DNA of 64,000 nucleotides from Paenibacillus taichungensis (GCF_003287275.1 NZ_QEVW01000005.1:682001-746000), one strand, 5' to 3'; positions 52,185 to 61,731 are shown, counted from the first letter of the stretch. Translations and numbers: made by a program. The notes: a model not told the origin generated them from the letters alone.

Positions 52185-52288
52185 GAAAGTAAACATTTTT
52201 ATTTTATGTTAATTAGTTCTAATTTTCTGAAAACCATTTTTTATTGTACCAGTGACAACGTCCCGATGCAAGCGGAGGCGTTTTTTGT
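52185..52288 (+). ncRNA. Candidate antisense small RNA to the helD leader
   Basis: A transcript from the promoter at 52149-52178 would begin near 52185 and end at the hairpin AACGTC (52257-52262) / GGCGTT (52277-52282) followed by T6-G-TTG-TTTT, giving about 100 bases. It has no start codon with a ribosome binding site. The RNA would be fully complementary to the first part of the helD mRNA leader, which starts near 52236 on the other strand. AATTAGAA and TTCTAATT within it could form a long hairpin. Existence of the RNA is inferred from signals only. Confidence 0.45.
52243..52271 (-). promoter_or_regulatory. helD promoter
   Basis: On the minus strand TTGCAT (52271-52266), 17-base spacer, extended -10 TGG-TACAAT (52248-52243). 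Its -35 overlaps the hairpin that would end the plus-strand RNA. Confidence 0.7.
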
Positions 52289-52341
52289 TGTTTTCATTCT
52301 ATTATTACCCTCGGATAGGATGAATATAGAACGCTCCCATA

Positions 52342-52803
52342 CTATTGTCGTAATTCTTCTATGGTCTCTCTCCAGCGTGTGATGGCCCCAGCTTCGTCTT
52401 TTAATTGAAATGTTACCCCAGAAGTAATCTCCGCATAGGGTGCATGATCTACACGAACGTTTAACACCTGAGCTTCAAAACGATCTCTCGGATGCACAGC
52501 TTCCATGAGTTGCGGCAGTGAAGTCACATTCAGACGAATAGCTGACAAACTTTGCTGATGAACAGCAATCAAGGTAGCCTTGCCTGTTCGGCTCATATTC
52601 ATACTTGTCTGTGTTCCCGGCCATAAAGCCAGTCTCAGCAAGTTGGGCGCGATAGCAATAACTTCCCCCATACTAATCATCGCCTGATGCGGCCAGCCAT
52701 CTTCGGACACAGTCAGCAATTGCATCGCTTCGTGCTGCTTCTGCTCCAGATCCTGTCCATTGAACCACTCCATCCATTCAGTACTAAGCTGTGTTAAATT
52801 CAT
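52342..52803 (-). CDS. Pyridoxamine 5'-phosphate oxidase-like flavin-fold protein
   Basis: 153 residues with the FMN-binding split-barrel pattern: an N-terminal helix, the strand pair LLTVSEDGWPHQAMISMGEVIAI, LLRLALWPGTQTSMNMSRTGKATLIAV, and a C-terminal helical end. Proteins of this class bind FMN, F420 or heme and reduce or oxidise small molecules; the exact cofactor cannot be told. Monocistronic on the minus strand, between helD and an ArAE-type membrane protein. Confidence 0.7.
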   Translation of the reverse strand: MNLTQLSTEWMEWFNGQDLEQKQHEAMQLLTVSEDGWPHQAMISMGEVIAIAPNLLRLALWPGTQTSMNMSRTGKATLIAVHQQSLSAIRLNVTSLPQLMEAVHPRDRFEAQVLNVRVDHAPYAEITSGVTFQLKDEAGAITRWRETIEELRQ

Positions 52804-52858
52804 ACGTATCTACCTCGGTTCGGTTGAGTTGGTTGCACAAGGTTTGTGCTATGTATGC

Positions 52859-52890
52859 AAAACAACCCGGACACACTGTCCGGGCTGGTT
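52859..52890 (-). terminator. Terminator behind the ArAE-type gene
   Basis: CCCGGACA (52866-52873) pairs with TGTCCGGG (52877-52884), with flanking AACAA/TTGTT; on the minus strand it is followed by TTGTTTTG. Confidence 0.75.
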
Positions 52891-52943
52891 GTGATTCCAT
52901 TGTATATGATGAAACCACATCACCGCAAACCGTATTACCATGT

Positions 52944-54011
52944 TTACGGCCATTTAAGCCAATTCAGAATTTTATCCTGTGACTCCTTGTCTTCACTGGC
53001 ACTATGCACATGTTCCGCAAGCCGGTTTAAACGTTCCAGCTGGTAGCCATAATCATAGATTGCAGCGGCTACGATGGACAATCTCAGCATCCCTTCCTGA
53101 TCAATATCAAACTGGGAAATGGCCTGCTCCATGAAACGATCATTATCCAAAATGAACTGTGCCGCTTCTTCCCCGTTTGGTTTCAGCTTATCCTCGAATT
53201 TGAGCAGCGCATGTTCATGGAATTTGATCACAAGCTCCAGATGTGTATCAAAGAACTGATCCATTTCAGGTGTGCGCTGTGCCTGGAAATAATGGCGTTC
53301 TACCGAATCCAGCACATCGAATCCTTTTTGCAGACTCAGCAGCATCTGTTTGTATACGACCATCTGCCGGGTCTCGCTGAATTTGGAACGTTTCATCTTC
53401 TTCTGTTCTTCTTCAAACAAATTATACTTATCTGACAAAGATTTAATGGAACCGCCCAGATTGTTTTTCTCATCCCGGAACACCACTTCCTTGATCTCAT
53501 CTGAGATTGACGTCCGCAGCAGTAGTGACATGCCACTGAACACACTCTGAATCTGCTTCACGAACTGAACCTTTGGCTTGGGTGGAAATACCGTTATATT
53601 AATAAGAAAAGCAGATACTATGCCGACAAGTGTCAGCAGGAAACGATTCAATGCAAAATGCCAGTCACCCGACGCTTCCATAATTGAAACAACGGTTACC
53701 AGCGTCAGGCCGACCGTTTCGCCCATATTTAATTTAAGACAAATCATAATAACCAGCACAATAATTAACCCGACGGCGATGGGCTCATTGGATAGCACCA
53801 TGCCTCCCAGCAAGGCCACAATTGCCCCTAGTGTGGTGGTCTGCAGCTGATCCAGGAAATACTTCCAGGAACGATATATGGATGGCTGCATCGCAAAGAT
53901 GGCCGCAATCGCTGCGGGGACGGGAGATTGCGGGTTCAGGAACATGCTGCTAAGGTACAGGGCCAGCGTGACCGCAATCCCTGTCTTAAGTACACGTGCA
54001 CCAAATGACAT
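52944..54011 (-). CDS. Aromatic acid exporter family (ArAE/FUSC-like) membrane protein
   Basis: 355 residues. The first 150 residues hold five to six membrane helices with the ArAE_1 pattern (ARVLKTGIAVTLALYLSSMF, PAAIAAIFAMQPSIYRSWKY, LNMGETVGLTLVTVVSIM). The remaining 200 residues are a cytoplasmic helical domain rich in charged residues. Homologues in Firmicutes (YqjA-like) are common; aromatic acid export is shown for distant relatives only. Starts at ATG 54011 behind GAGGGG. Single gene. Confidence 0.8.
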   Translation of the reverse strand: MSFGARVLKTGIAVTLALYLSSMFLNPQSPVPAAIAAIFAMQPSIYRSWKYFLDQLQTTTLGAIVALLGGMVLSNEPIAVGLIIVLVIMICLKLNMGETVGLTLVTVVSIMEASGDWHFALNRFLLTLVGIVSAFLINITVFPPKPKVQFVKQIQSVFSGMSLLLRTSISDEIKEVVFRDEKNNLGGSIKSLSDKYNLFEEEQKKMKRSKFSETRQMVVYKQMLLSLQKGFDVLDSVERHYFQAQRTPEMDQFFDTHLELVIKFHEHALLKFEDKLKPNGEEAAQFILDNDRFMEQAISQFDIDQEGMLRLSIVAAAIYDYGYQLERLNRLAEHVHSASEDKESQDKILNWLKWP

Positions 54012-54198
54012 GGTGACCCCTCCTCTTTTTCAAAACTGATTTCATTCGTTGGATGATCATTATCATTATTACCCCATATTTCTTTTTTTGCCCGAATCAT
54101 TTCAGGAGAACGATTTATTGTATCATGGAAGCCTTTGGGTTACCATGCCCTGTATCCTGATGCTGAGTTAAATTCCCTATTACTTCTATGTATACACA

Positions 54199-54239
54199 AC
54201 AATACCCCACACTCCACTCTCGGAAGTAAGGGGTATTGT
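54199..54239 (-). terminator. Terminator behind the HD hydrolase gene
   Basis: ACAATACCCC (54199-54208) pairs perfectly with GGGGTATTGT (54230-54239); it lies 25 bases past the stop of the HD gene and should end the malic enzyme-HD transcript. Confidence 0.7.
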
Positions 54240-54263
54240 AGGTTTAAGTCTAAACGGAGAAAG

Positions 54264-54989
54264 TTATGAGAACCTTCCTTCCCATTCACGCTTAAATTGC
54301 TCCACGAACTGCACCATAAAGTCATGACGCTGCTCTGCCAGTTCCTTGCCATAGGACGTGTTCATCAGATCTTTAAGCTTAAACAGCTTTTCGTAAAAGT
54401 GATTGATCGTTGTACTGCGTCCATTCCGATATTCCTCCCGCGACATCTGCTCTCGTGGCGATAGAGCAGGATCATACATCTCACGACCTCTCGCGCCAGC
54501 AAAAGCAAACGTACGCGCAATACCAATAGCGCCCAGCGCATCCAGGCGATCTGCATCCTGCACCACCTGAGCTTCCAGGGATGAGACGGCAGGGCGTTGT
54601 CCTCCTGCATAGGAAATGGAACTAATGATGTGTACCACAGCTTCCCGTGTGCCCGCTTCAAGCGGCTGGGTGTCCAGCCATGCATTCAGCTTCGCCATTC
54701 CGGATTCGAGACTTTCGTTAAGCTTCTCATCCGGCACATCATGAAGCAATGCAGCGAGTTCACAGATAAAGGGATCAGCACCCATACGGTGTGCAAGCTC
54801 GACCGCAAGTGCGGTCACCCGCTCGATATGGGGCCAGTCATGACCATCTGTATGTGCGGCCGCATCTCCTTTAACAAAAGCGCGAGCCGCCCGAAGAATA
54901 GCCTCTCCTGTTAACGTACCATCAACCTGATCCCCATGCCCTGATTGTTGCGTGCTTTGGTTCAGATGTTGAGGGGAATTCTCTTGCAT
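54264..54989 (-). CDS. HD-domain phosphohydrolase (YedJ-like)
   Basis: 241 residues from ATG 54989, just beyond the malic enzyme stop; a 25-residue longer frame overlaps that gene. The HD motif is visible as DGHDWPHIERV (first His), ELAALLHDVPDEK (HD) and VQDADRLDALGAIGIARTF (distal Asp), the pattern of YedJ/YpgQ-type metal-dependent phosphohydrolases that act on nucleotides or similar phosphate esters. A Gln/Ser-rich N-terminal tail of about 30 residues precedes the domain. Co-transcribed with malic enzyme. Confidence 0.85.
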   Translation of the reverse strand: MQENSPQHLNQSTQQSGHGDQVDGTLTGEAILRAARAFVKGDAAAHTDGHDWPHIERVTALAVELAHRMGADPFICELAALLHDVPDEKLNESLESGMAKLNAWLDTQPLEAGTREAVVHIISSISYAGGQRPAVSSLEAQVVQDADRLDALGAIGIARTFAFAGARGREMYDPALSPREQMSREEYRNGRSTTINHFYEKLFKLKDLMNTSYGKELAEQRHDFMVQFVEQFKREWEGRFS

Positions 54990-54990
54990 C

Positions 54991-56430
54991 TTACACGTCC
55001 CCGCCTTCGCGAGTTTGTTCACGCGGTATACGTCTTGCAACACCGGTCTTGACCGCTGCTTCAATCACGCGATTGCGCATCGATTTGACGATTTTATCAT
55101 TGAACACACTCGGAATAATATAATAACGGGTGCGCTCTTCATCCGAAATGGCTGAAGCAATCGCCTGAGCTGCTGCGAGCTTCATCTCCTCATTAATCTC
55201 ACTGGCACGGCAATCCAGCACGGCTCTGAACATACCTGGGAAACACAATACGTTATTGATCTGATTCGGATAATCTGATCGCCCTGTAGCCATGACAGCA
55301 ACGATATCTTCCACCACAGACGGCATAATCTCCGGTACCGGATTCGCCATGGCGAAGACAATTGGGTCGGCGGCCATGGTTTGCACATCTTCCCGGGTTA
55401 ACAGATTACCTCGTGACAGACCGATGAAGACATCTGCCCCGCGAATCACATCACGAAGTGAGCCTGTCTCCAGTTCTGGATTGGTACGAGCCGCATAATC
55501 GCTCCATACTTCATTTTCATAGGTATTCGTCCGTACCAGCGCACCTTCACGATCAACTCCGACAACCCGACTCGCACCCGCGGACAGCAGAATATTACTG
55601 CACGCCACACCTGCTGCACCAATACCACAGACGACAATTTTTACATCTGTGATGGACTTGCCAACCAGCTTGAGAGCATTGATCAGACCTGCGTACAACA
55701 CAACTGCTGTACCATGCTGATCATCATGAAATACCGGAATGTCCAGTTCCTCATTCAGACGACGCTCAATTTCAAAGCAACGCGGTGAAGAAATATCCTC
55801 CAGATTAATCCCGCCAAATGCTGGTGAGATCGCTTTCACAGTTCGAATGATTTCCTCAGTATCCTGTGTATCCAGGCAGATCGGGAAAGCGTCCACTCCT
55901 GCAAACTGTTTGAACAACATTGCTTTACCTTCCATGACTGGCATCGCGGCACGTGGTCCAATGTTGCCGAGTCCAAGCACGGCACTACCATCCGATACTA
56001 CGGCAACCGTATTCCGCTTGATTGTCAGCGAAAATGCTTTTCCAGGCTCTTCTGATATAGCCGAACATACCCGGGCCACATCCGGTGTATATACGCGTGA
56101 CAGATCTTCCCGGTTATGAATCGGGACCTTCGGAGTAACCTCAATCTTGCCGCCCAAGTGCAGCAGGAACGTCCGGTCCGATACGTTTATGATGGATGCC
56201 CCTTTAAGCTGGCGCACCCCTTCTATAATTTTGCTGTTATCTTGTGCATCCGTTACAGCGACAGTTAAGTCGCGCACACTTACATCCTGATTGGTCGAAA
56301 TTACGTCAATGGCGATAATGTCTCCACCAGCTTCCGAGATGGCCGAGGCCACTTCGCCAAACTTGATGTCTTTTGTTGTCATTTCCAGCCGAATAATAAA
56401 GCTGTTACCGTCTAAATTCCTTTGATTCAT
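54991..56430 (-). CDS. NAD-dependent malic enzyme with N-terminal ACT domain
   Basis: 479 residues from ATG 56430, seven bases behind GGGAGG; a longer frame of 12 codons lacks a site. Decarboxylates malate to pyruvate. An ACT domain (about residues 12-85; IIRLEMTTKDIKFGEVASAISEAGGDI) suggests allosteric control by a small ligand. The catalytic part has VYTPDVARVC with the Tyr, KAFSLTIKRNTVAVVSDGSAVLGLG with the Lys nearby, FHDDQHGTA for metal and the NAD fold CGIGAAGVACSNIL. Similar to MaeA/YtsJ-type bacterial enzymes. Forms a unit with the HD hydrolase gene. Confidence 0.9.
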   Translation of the reverse strand: MNQRNLDGNSFIIRLEMTTKDIKFGEVASAISEAGGDIIAIDVISTNQDVSVRDLTVAVTDAQDNSKIIEGVRQLKGASIINVSDRTFLLHLGGKIEVTPKVPIHNREDLSRVYTPDVARVCSAISEEPGKAFSLTIKRNTVAVVSDGSAVLGLGNIGPRAAMPVMEGKAMLFKQFAGVDAFPICLDTQDTEEIIRTVKAISPAFGGINLEDISSPRCFEIERRLNEELDIPVFHDDQHGTAVVLYAGLINALKLVGKSITDVKIVVCGIGAAGVACSNILLSAGASRVVGVDREGALVRTNTYENEVWSDYAARTNPELETGSLRDVIRGADVFIGLSRGNLLTREDVQTMAADPIVFAMANPVPEIMPSVVEDIVAVMATGRSDYPNQINNVLCFPGMFRAVLDCRASEINEEMKLAAAQAIASAISDEERTRYYIIPSVFNDKIVKSMRNRVIEAAVKTGVARRIPREQTREGGDV

Positions 56431-56550
56431 TCCAATTCCTCCCAGACTGAAAGTCATGAGTTGCAATGTTACCTGTTTGTCTTCGCTGCGCGGACACGTT
56501 TATCCTTTATCTTGCCCAGAAAAAGTACTCAGCGTGATCTAAATACGACA

Positions 56551-56597
56551 AAAAGGACCACCCTCTCCGTCTGAACGAGACATTAAGGGTGACCCTT
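56551..56597 (-). terminator. Terminator of the galactan operon
   Basis: Arms AAGGACCACCCT (56554-56565) and AGGGTGACCCTT (56586-56597) form a 12-bp stem with two wobbles on the minus strand, followed by TTTTTGTCG. It lies 30 bases past the GH42 stop. Confidence 0.75.
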
Positions 56598-56626
56598 CCT
56601 GCATGCTATATAAGTTGAACTAAAGA

Positions 56627-58699
56627 TTATTTACGCTCAGCCGCTCTGCGCAGTACTCTGATATCATATGGCTGCAAATCCAGGCCGGCCTCCACAGCAT
56701 CACCACTCAGCAGATCACTATAGGACTGGTTATCCAGTTGTACTTGCTTCGGCTCCGGTGTATAGTTCTGCACAAATACATAATCTGCTGTGCCATCAGT
56801 ACGAATGTGTGCTGTAACTCCAGCAGGAAGCTGGGTTTCAAGAGCACGCTCAATACCCAGATCAGCGATTAGACTGCCATAGAAATCATCGTAAAATGGA
56901 GCCTTGAAACGTGTCGCCATATAATAAGCTTTACCTGAACCAAGACGGTTAACGGTCAAAGCAGGCCGTCCAGCATAGAAGTCGGAGCGATATGTCGCCA
57001 GCGCTTCTGCACCTTCCAGATGAATCAGGTCGCATAATTCGAAAGCATCATACTCGGCATTCAGTTGAAGCTCGTTGCCTTGCACAGGCACAACCCCATT
57101 CAGATCACGGTCATGCAAGCCGTCAATCTCTTCTGACCAGATCCCCAGTGTCTTGCGAAGCGGTCCAGGGAATCCTCCCAGGAAGCAAAGATCATTCTCA
57201 TTTACGATACCTGACCAATACGTGGCTACAAATGTACCGCCATTTTCCACGAATCGCTCAATGCGTTCGCCGACGCCTTCACGTACCAGATAGAGCATAG
57301 GTGCGATGAGCAGTTTGTACTTGGAGAGATCAGCATCCATGTCGATAACGTCCACAGGAACACCTTTTTTCCAAAAGGCATCATAATGCCATTCTACCGT
57401 CTGCTCGTACTTCACTCCGATGTTACGCGGTCCTTGGGAATCCTTTACTGCCCACCGGTTTTCCCAGTCGAAGATGATGGCAACTTCGGCCGGAACGGAC
57501 GTTCCAACCACCGCCTGCATTCCTTCAAGTGCCGTTCCCACATCAGTAACATCTTGGAACACACGGGTATGTTCATGCCCAACATGGTCCACAACCGCTC
57601 CATGAAGCTTTTCACTCGAACCCCGGCTCTTTCTCCACTGGAAGTATTGTACACTGTCCGAGCCGTGCGCTACCGCTTGTAAAGACGCCAGCAAATGCAT
57701 GCCCGGACGTTTCAATTTGCTGGTCTCTTGCCAGTTAGTTGAGCTTGGTGTGCTCTCCATCAATAGAAATGGCTGCCCACCCTTAATGGAACGAACGATA
57801 TCGTGCATCATTGCTACTCTGGATGCGAGTGTATCCTCTTCGTCCGCATCATGCCATGTCGGATAACTGTCCCATGACAGGAAATCCAGAATGTCAGCGA
57901 ACTTCCAGTAGTTCAATCCTTCATAAAATTCCATCAGGTTGGTCGTTACTGGCAAATCGGGGTTTTTGGCCTTCAGCGGTTTCGTTTCATGTACAATAAA
58001 ATCAGCGGTCTGGTCGGTGACAAACCTGCGCCAGTCCAAATTCATCGCATGGACCTGTGTCTCTCCGTGCGGGGCAGGAGACTCCACTTGACTCCAGTCT
58101 GTCACGGTATGGCTCCAGAAAGTTGTCCACCATGAATGATTCAACTCATCCAGAGTGCCGTATTTGTTTTTCACCCAGCCGCGAAAAGCTTCCTGACAAT
58201 GATCACAGTGGCAATCCCCGCCGAATTCATTGGAAATGTGCCAGCCTATTACTGCGGGATGATCCGAATAACGTTCTGCAAGTTTGGTATTGATTGCAGT
58301 AACCTTCTCCCGGTATATCGGAGATGTATAACAATGGTTGTGACGGAAGCCATGCAGGTTGCGAACGCGATTGGCTCCAACACGCAACACTTCGGGATAC
58401 TTGGCCGACATCCAGGCAGGTCTTGCACCGCTTGGGGTAGCCAAAAATGCGTAAATTCCATTTGCAGCAAACGTATCCAATACATGATCAAGCCAGTTAA
58501 ACGTGTATACACCTTCTTCTGGTTCAAGGGATACCCATGAGAAGATACCAATGGACATTACATTACATTTGGCAAGCTTCATCAGGCGGATATCTTCTTC
58601 AAGGACTTCAGGATAGCGGAGCCATTGCTCCGGATTATAATCTGCACCATGCAACATCTGAGGTGCTTTGGAACTTACGGGTGGATATTTGTATGTCAT
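56627..58699 (-). CDS. GH42 beta-galactosidase
   Basis: 690 residues, no signal peptide: cytoplasmic. Removes galactose from beta-1,4-galacto-oligosaccharides. Acid/base Glu158 lies in WHISNEFGG, nucleophile Glu315 in FLLMESTPSSTNW, and the structural zinc site is complete (Cys123 and the CHCDHC cluster with Cys163, Cys165, Cys168). The trimerisation domain and small C-terminal domain follow. AAGGAG precedes ATG 58699. Last gene of the galactan unit, 34 bases behind the GH53 galactanase gene, comparable to ganA of B. subtilis. Confidence 0.93.
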   Translation of the reverse strand: MTYKYPPVSSKAPQMLHGADYNPEQWLRYPEVLEEDIRLMKLAKCNVMSIGIFSWVSLEPEEGVYTFNWLDHVLDTFAANGIYAFLATPSGARPAWMSAKYPEVLRVGANRVRNLHGFRHNHCYTSPIYREKVTAINTKLAERYSDHPAVIGWHISNEFGGDCHCDHCQEAFRGWVKNKYGTLDELNHSWWTTFWSHTVTDWSQVESPAPHGETQVHAMNLDWRRFVTDQTADFIVHETKPLKAKNPDLPVTTNLMEFYEGLNYWKFADILDFLSWDSYPTWHDADEEDTLASRVAMMHDIVRSIKGGQPFLLMESTPSSTNWQETSKLKRPGMHLLASLQAVAHGSDSVQYFQWRKSRGSSEKLHGAVVDHVGHEHTRVFQDVTDVGTALEGMQAVVGTSVPAEVAIIFDWENRWAVKDSQGPRNIGVKYEQTVEWHYDAFWKKGVPVDVIDMDADLSKYKLLIAPMLYLVREGVGERIERFVENGGTFVATYWSGIVNENDLCFLGGFPGPLRKTLGIWSEEIDGLHDRDLNGVVPVQGNELQLNAEYDAFELCDLIHLEGAEALATYRSDFYAGRPALTVNRLGSGKAYYMATRFKAPFYDDFYGSLIADLGIERALETQLPAGVTAHIRTDGTADYVFVQNYTPEPKQVQLDNQSYSDLLSGDAVEAGLDLQPYDIRVLRRAAERK

Positions 58700-58733
58700 G
58701 CTGACAACTCCTTGTTCATTTCATTTTAATTAT

Positions 58734-59843
58734 CTATTTGATTAATGCAGCACTCTGCTGCTCATCCAATGCAGTGTCAGTTTCCTCTCCAGCCTTCAGT
58801 GCTGAAAACGATTGCAACTTCTGACCCTTGAAGTCAAACATCGTCAGGTTGCCCCAGTTATTCGGATGTCCAACAGACCACTCTTCCTTGCTAGGAATCC
58901 AGGCAGGCTCCCAGTAATAGAACCCTGCTCCGAGACCGCCGGGAACCTCACGAATAATTTGCAGCAGATCCTTCAGATAACGCGTCTGTCCTTCCACACT
59001 TGCCGGATACCCGGGCAGCAGCAGTTCTTCCTGATTCAGAATCCACTCATGGCCTTCAGGCTGCTGCAATGTCCAAGGATAAGCGGTTTCAACCACATTG
59101 ATAGGTTTGCCATAGCGTTTAGCCAGGTCATGCAGATTATCACGCAGTGCATCCAGTGTTCCATGCCACCAAGGGTAATAGGAGAGCCCAATGATATCGA
59201 ACTCTACACCAAGCGCTTCAAATCGATCATAAAACTTGCGACTCTCCGCATTATCACCACCGCGGTCTATATGAATCATAATTTTGATTTCTGAATCAAT
59301 CGATTTAACAGCAGCGATGCCATACTTCACAAGTCCAGCAAAACGCTCCCACTGTTCGTCGGTATCATGCTCTTCCCCACCAACACGTCCTTCATCCCAT
59401 AACATGCCCGGTGTAATTTCATTCCCCACTTGGACCATGTCCGGCAATGCATCATGCTCCTTGAGTGTTCTCAGCACATCTGCCGTATAAGTACATACCT
59501 CACGCTGCAGTTCCTCATAGGACAGCTTCTCCCACGCCTTTGGCTTCCATTGATTGGCTGGATCAGCCCAACGATCGGAATAATGAAAATCCAGCAAAAA
59601 TTGCAAGCCTTGTTCCTTGATCCGTTTGGCAACTGCTACCGTCCGCTCCAGATTACAGAATCCGCCTACAGGATCATTCCAGATCCGCAACCGAATTGCA
59701 TTGGCATCACCCAGCTTGAGAAGGGTCAGCAAGTCCGCCTGCTGTCCATGCTCATCACGATAGCTCCCACCATGCTGCTCAATTTCATCCATAAATGACA
59801 CATCCATTCCGAGAATGAATGCCTCTTCCTTTAAATGACTCAC
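58734..59843 (-). CDS. GH53 arabinogalactan endo-beta-1,4-galactanase, cytoplasmic form
   Basis: 369 residues. Cleaves beta-1,4-galactan. Acid/base Glu142 lies in VGNEITPGMLW and nucleophile Glu252 in INVVETAYPW; the GMDVSFMDEIEQHGG start is typical. Unlike B. subtilis GanB, which is secreted, there is no signal peptide: the sequence goes straight from MSHLKEEAF into the barrel. It should therefore cut imported galacto-oligosaccharides inside the cell. Placed between the permease genes and the GH42 gene, 32 and 34 bases away, on the same strand. Confidence 0.9.
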   Translation of the reverse strand: MSHLKEEAFILGMDVSFMDEIEQHGGSYRDEHGQQADLLTLLKLGDANAIRLRIWNDPVGGFCNLERTVAVAKRIKEQGLQFLLDFHYSDRWADPANQWKPKAWEKLSYEELQREVCTYTADVLRTLKEHDALPDMVQVGNEITPGMLWDEGRVGGEEHDTDEQWERFAGLVKYGIAAVKSIDSEIKIMIHIDRGGDNAESRKFYDRFEALGVEFDIIGLSYYPWWHGTLDALRDNLHDLAKRYGKPINVVETAYPWTLQQPEGHEWILNQEELLLPGYPASVEGQTRYLKDLLQIIREVPGGLGAGFYYWEPAWIPSKEEWSVGHPNNWGNLTMFDFKGQKLQSFSALKAGEETDTALDEQQSAALIK

Positions 59844-59875
59844 TTCATCAACCTCCGTTTAATTTAGATGCAGGC

Positions 59876-60754
59876 TCAGCCTTTAACCGAGCCCAAGGTC
59901 ATACCTTTGACAAAGAAGCGCTGCAGGAATGGATACACAATGAGGATTGGCGCACTTCCGATAAAAATTTGTGCCGCTCTTACTGTGGTTTGAGAAATGG
60001 TTTCCATCTCTTTCGGGTTCATGGCCATCGTACTCATATCACGTTTGATAATTACGGTCTGCATGAAAGTGGCCAGCGGATAATCCTTGGCATTGTTCAT
60101 GTAGAGCAATCCGTCAAACCATGAGTTCCAATGAAATACCATGCTGAACAACGCAATCGTGGCGATCGATGGCATGGAAATCGGCAGGAAGATACTGAAC
60201 AACGTTCTGAAGTGATTGGCACCATCCATCAGCGCCGCTTCCTCAAGCTCTTTCGGAATGCCTCGGAAAAAGTTTAGCATCAGAATAACGAGGAAGGTAT
60301 TAACAGCTCCAGGAAGCACCAGCACCCAGAAAGAATCCATCAGACCGATCTTCTGGATGACCATATAGAAGGGAACGAGACCCCCATTGAAGATCATACT
60401 AAAAACAAAAATCCATGAATAGACGGTTCTTCCTTTAAATTCATTATTTTCTTTCGACAACGGGTACGCCGCCAAAAAGGTAATCAGCAACGTAATTCCC
60501 GTACCAATGACTGTCCGCAGCAAGGAAATCCAGAGAGAATTTAGGAAAATCGGATTATTCATCGTTTTTTTGTATGCTTCAAGTGAGAACCCTACCGGCC
60601 AGAGGCTGACGAGGTTGGCATCTGCGGCAGCCTTGTTACTGAAGGATACAGCCAGAACGTGAATCATCGGTACAATACACATAATGGCAACCAAAATGAG
60701 AAAACAAATATTGATGACATTGAACACGCGATAAGGCGTTGATTTATGATACAT
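59876..60754 (-). CDS. Carbohydrate ABC transporter permease (LplC/YtcP type)
   Basis: 292 residues with six membrane helices and the permease EAA-like loop EEAALMDGANHFRTLFSIFLPISMP. The sequence closes with PFLQRFFVKGMTLGSVKG, the standard end of LplC/YtcP proteins. It forms the channel with the LplB-type partner encoded 29 bases upstream. No ATPase gene is in the window; such systems share a general MsmX-type ATPase. Confidence 0.92.
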   Translation of the reverse strand: MYHKSTPYRVFNVINICFLILVAIMCIVPMIHVLAVSFSNKAAADANLVSLWPVGFSLEAYKKTMNNPIFLNSLWISLLRTVIGTGITLLITFLAAYPLSKENNEFKGRTVYSWIFVFSMIFNGGLVPFYMVIQKIGLMDSFWVLVLPGAVNTFLVILMLNFFRGIPKELEEAALMDGANHFRTLFSIFLPISMPSIATIALFSMVFHWNSWFDGLLYMNNAKDYPLATFMQTVIIKRDMSTMAMNPKEMETISQTTVRAAQIFIGSAPILIVYPFLQRFFVKGMTLGSVKG

Positions 60755-60783
60755 CGTGGTCCCTTCTTTCTCTGTTCATTCGA

Positions 60784-61674
60784 TTAGAATATGCGATATC
60801 CGGCGTATTTCTTGGCTAAGCTGTATGACACAAGGATCAAGACCATGCTGATAACCGATTTAAATAATCCAATGGCAGTCGCGAAGCCCATCTCTCCATT
60901 TTCCAGCGCCGAGCGATAAACGAATGTATCAATAATGTCACCCGTTTGATATACAAGCGGGTTGTACAGATTGAAAATCTGATCGAACCCGGCGTTAAGT
61001 ACGTTACCCAGTGCCAGTGTCCCAACCACCATCAGCATCGGTACAAGAGACGGGATGGTAATATGCAGCGTCTGCTTCCAACGACCCGCTCCGTCAATCT
61101 CTGCTGCTTCATACAGCGCCGGGTTAATGCCGGCAAGAGCAGCCAAGAAAACAATCATGTTATAGCCGAATTCCTTCCACACATCCGTCAGAATGATCGT
61201 CGGTCGAAACCAGCTGTTATCTCCAAGGAAGAAATATGGCCCAAGTCCGAATGTCCCCAGTACCCGGTTCACCAGTCCCCCGGTGGATAACAGATCAATC
61301 AGAATCCCGCCCAGGATAACCCAAGACAAGAAGTGAGGCAGATATACCAAGGTTTGGATCGTTCGCTGGATCGCCATCTTGCGAACCTCATTGAGCAGAA
61401 TCGCGAACACAAACGGGACAAACAAGTTAAAGATGAGTTTGAGCACAGCAATAATCAGTGTATTCCAAATGACTTGCAGGCTGTCCTCGCGTTCAAACAA
61501 ATATCTAAAATTATCTAGCCCGACCCACTCCGAGCCGCTGATGCCGAGCCATGGTTTGTAGTTCTGAAATGCCATAACAATTCCGCCCATAGGCACATAA
61601 CTGAATATGATCAAAAAGATGATGGCTGGCAGCAGCATTACGTGAAATGGCCAAGTTCGTTTTAAAGTTCTCAT
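60784..61674 (-). CDS. Carbohydrate ABC transporter permease (LplB/YteP type)
   Basis: 296 residues, six membrane helices, EAA-like loop YEAAEIDGAGRWKQTLHITIPSLVPM; the N-terminus (MLLPAIIFLIIFSYVPMGGIVMAFQNYKP) and C-terminus (KYAGYRIF) match the LplB type. A promoter of its own (61732-61759) and a terminator between it and the binding-protein gene show that permease and binding protein levels can differ. AGGGGGAG precedes ATG 61674. Confidence 0.92.
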   Translation of the reverse strand: MRTLKRTWPFHVMLLPAIIFLIIFSYVPMGGIVMAFQNYKPWLGISGSEWVGLDNFRYLFEREDSLQVIWNTLIIAVLKLIFNLFVPFVFAILLNEVRKMAIQRTIQTLVYLPHFLSWVILGGILIDLLSTGGLVNRVLGTFGLGPYFFLGDNSWFRPTIILTDVWKEFGYNMIVFLAALAGINPALYEAAEIDGAGRWKQTLHITIPSLVPMLMVVGTLALGNVLNAGFDQIFNLYNPLVYQTGDIIDTFVYRSALENGEMGFATAIGLFKSVISMVLILVSYSLAKKYAGYRIF

Positions 61675-61731
61675 GATTGCTCCCCCTGTAATTCTTCCTA
61701 CTCAAGTACTCCCTGAGTGGCTTATACAGCG

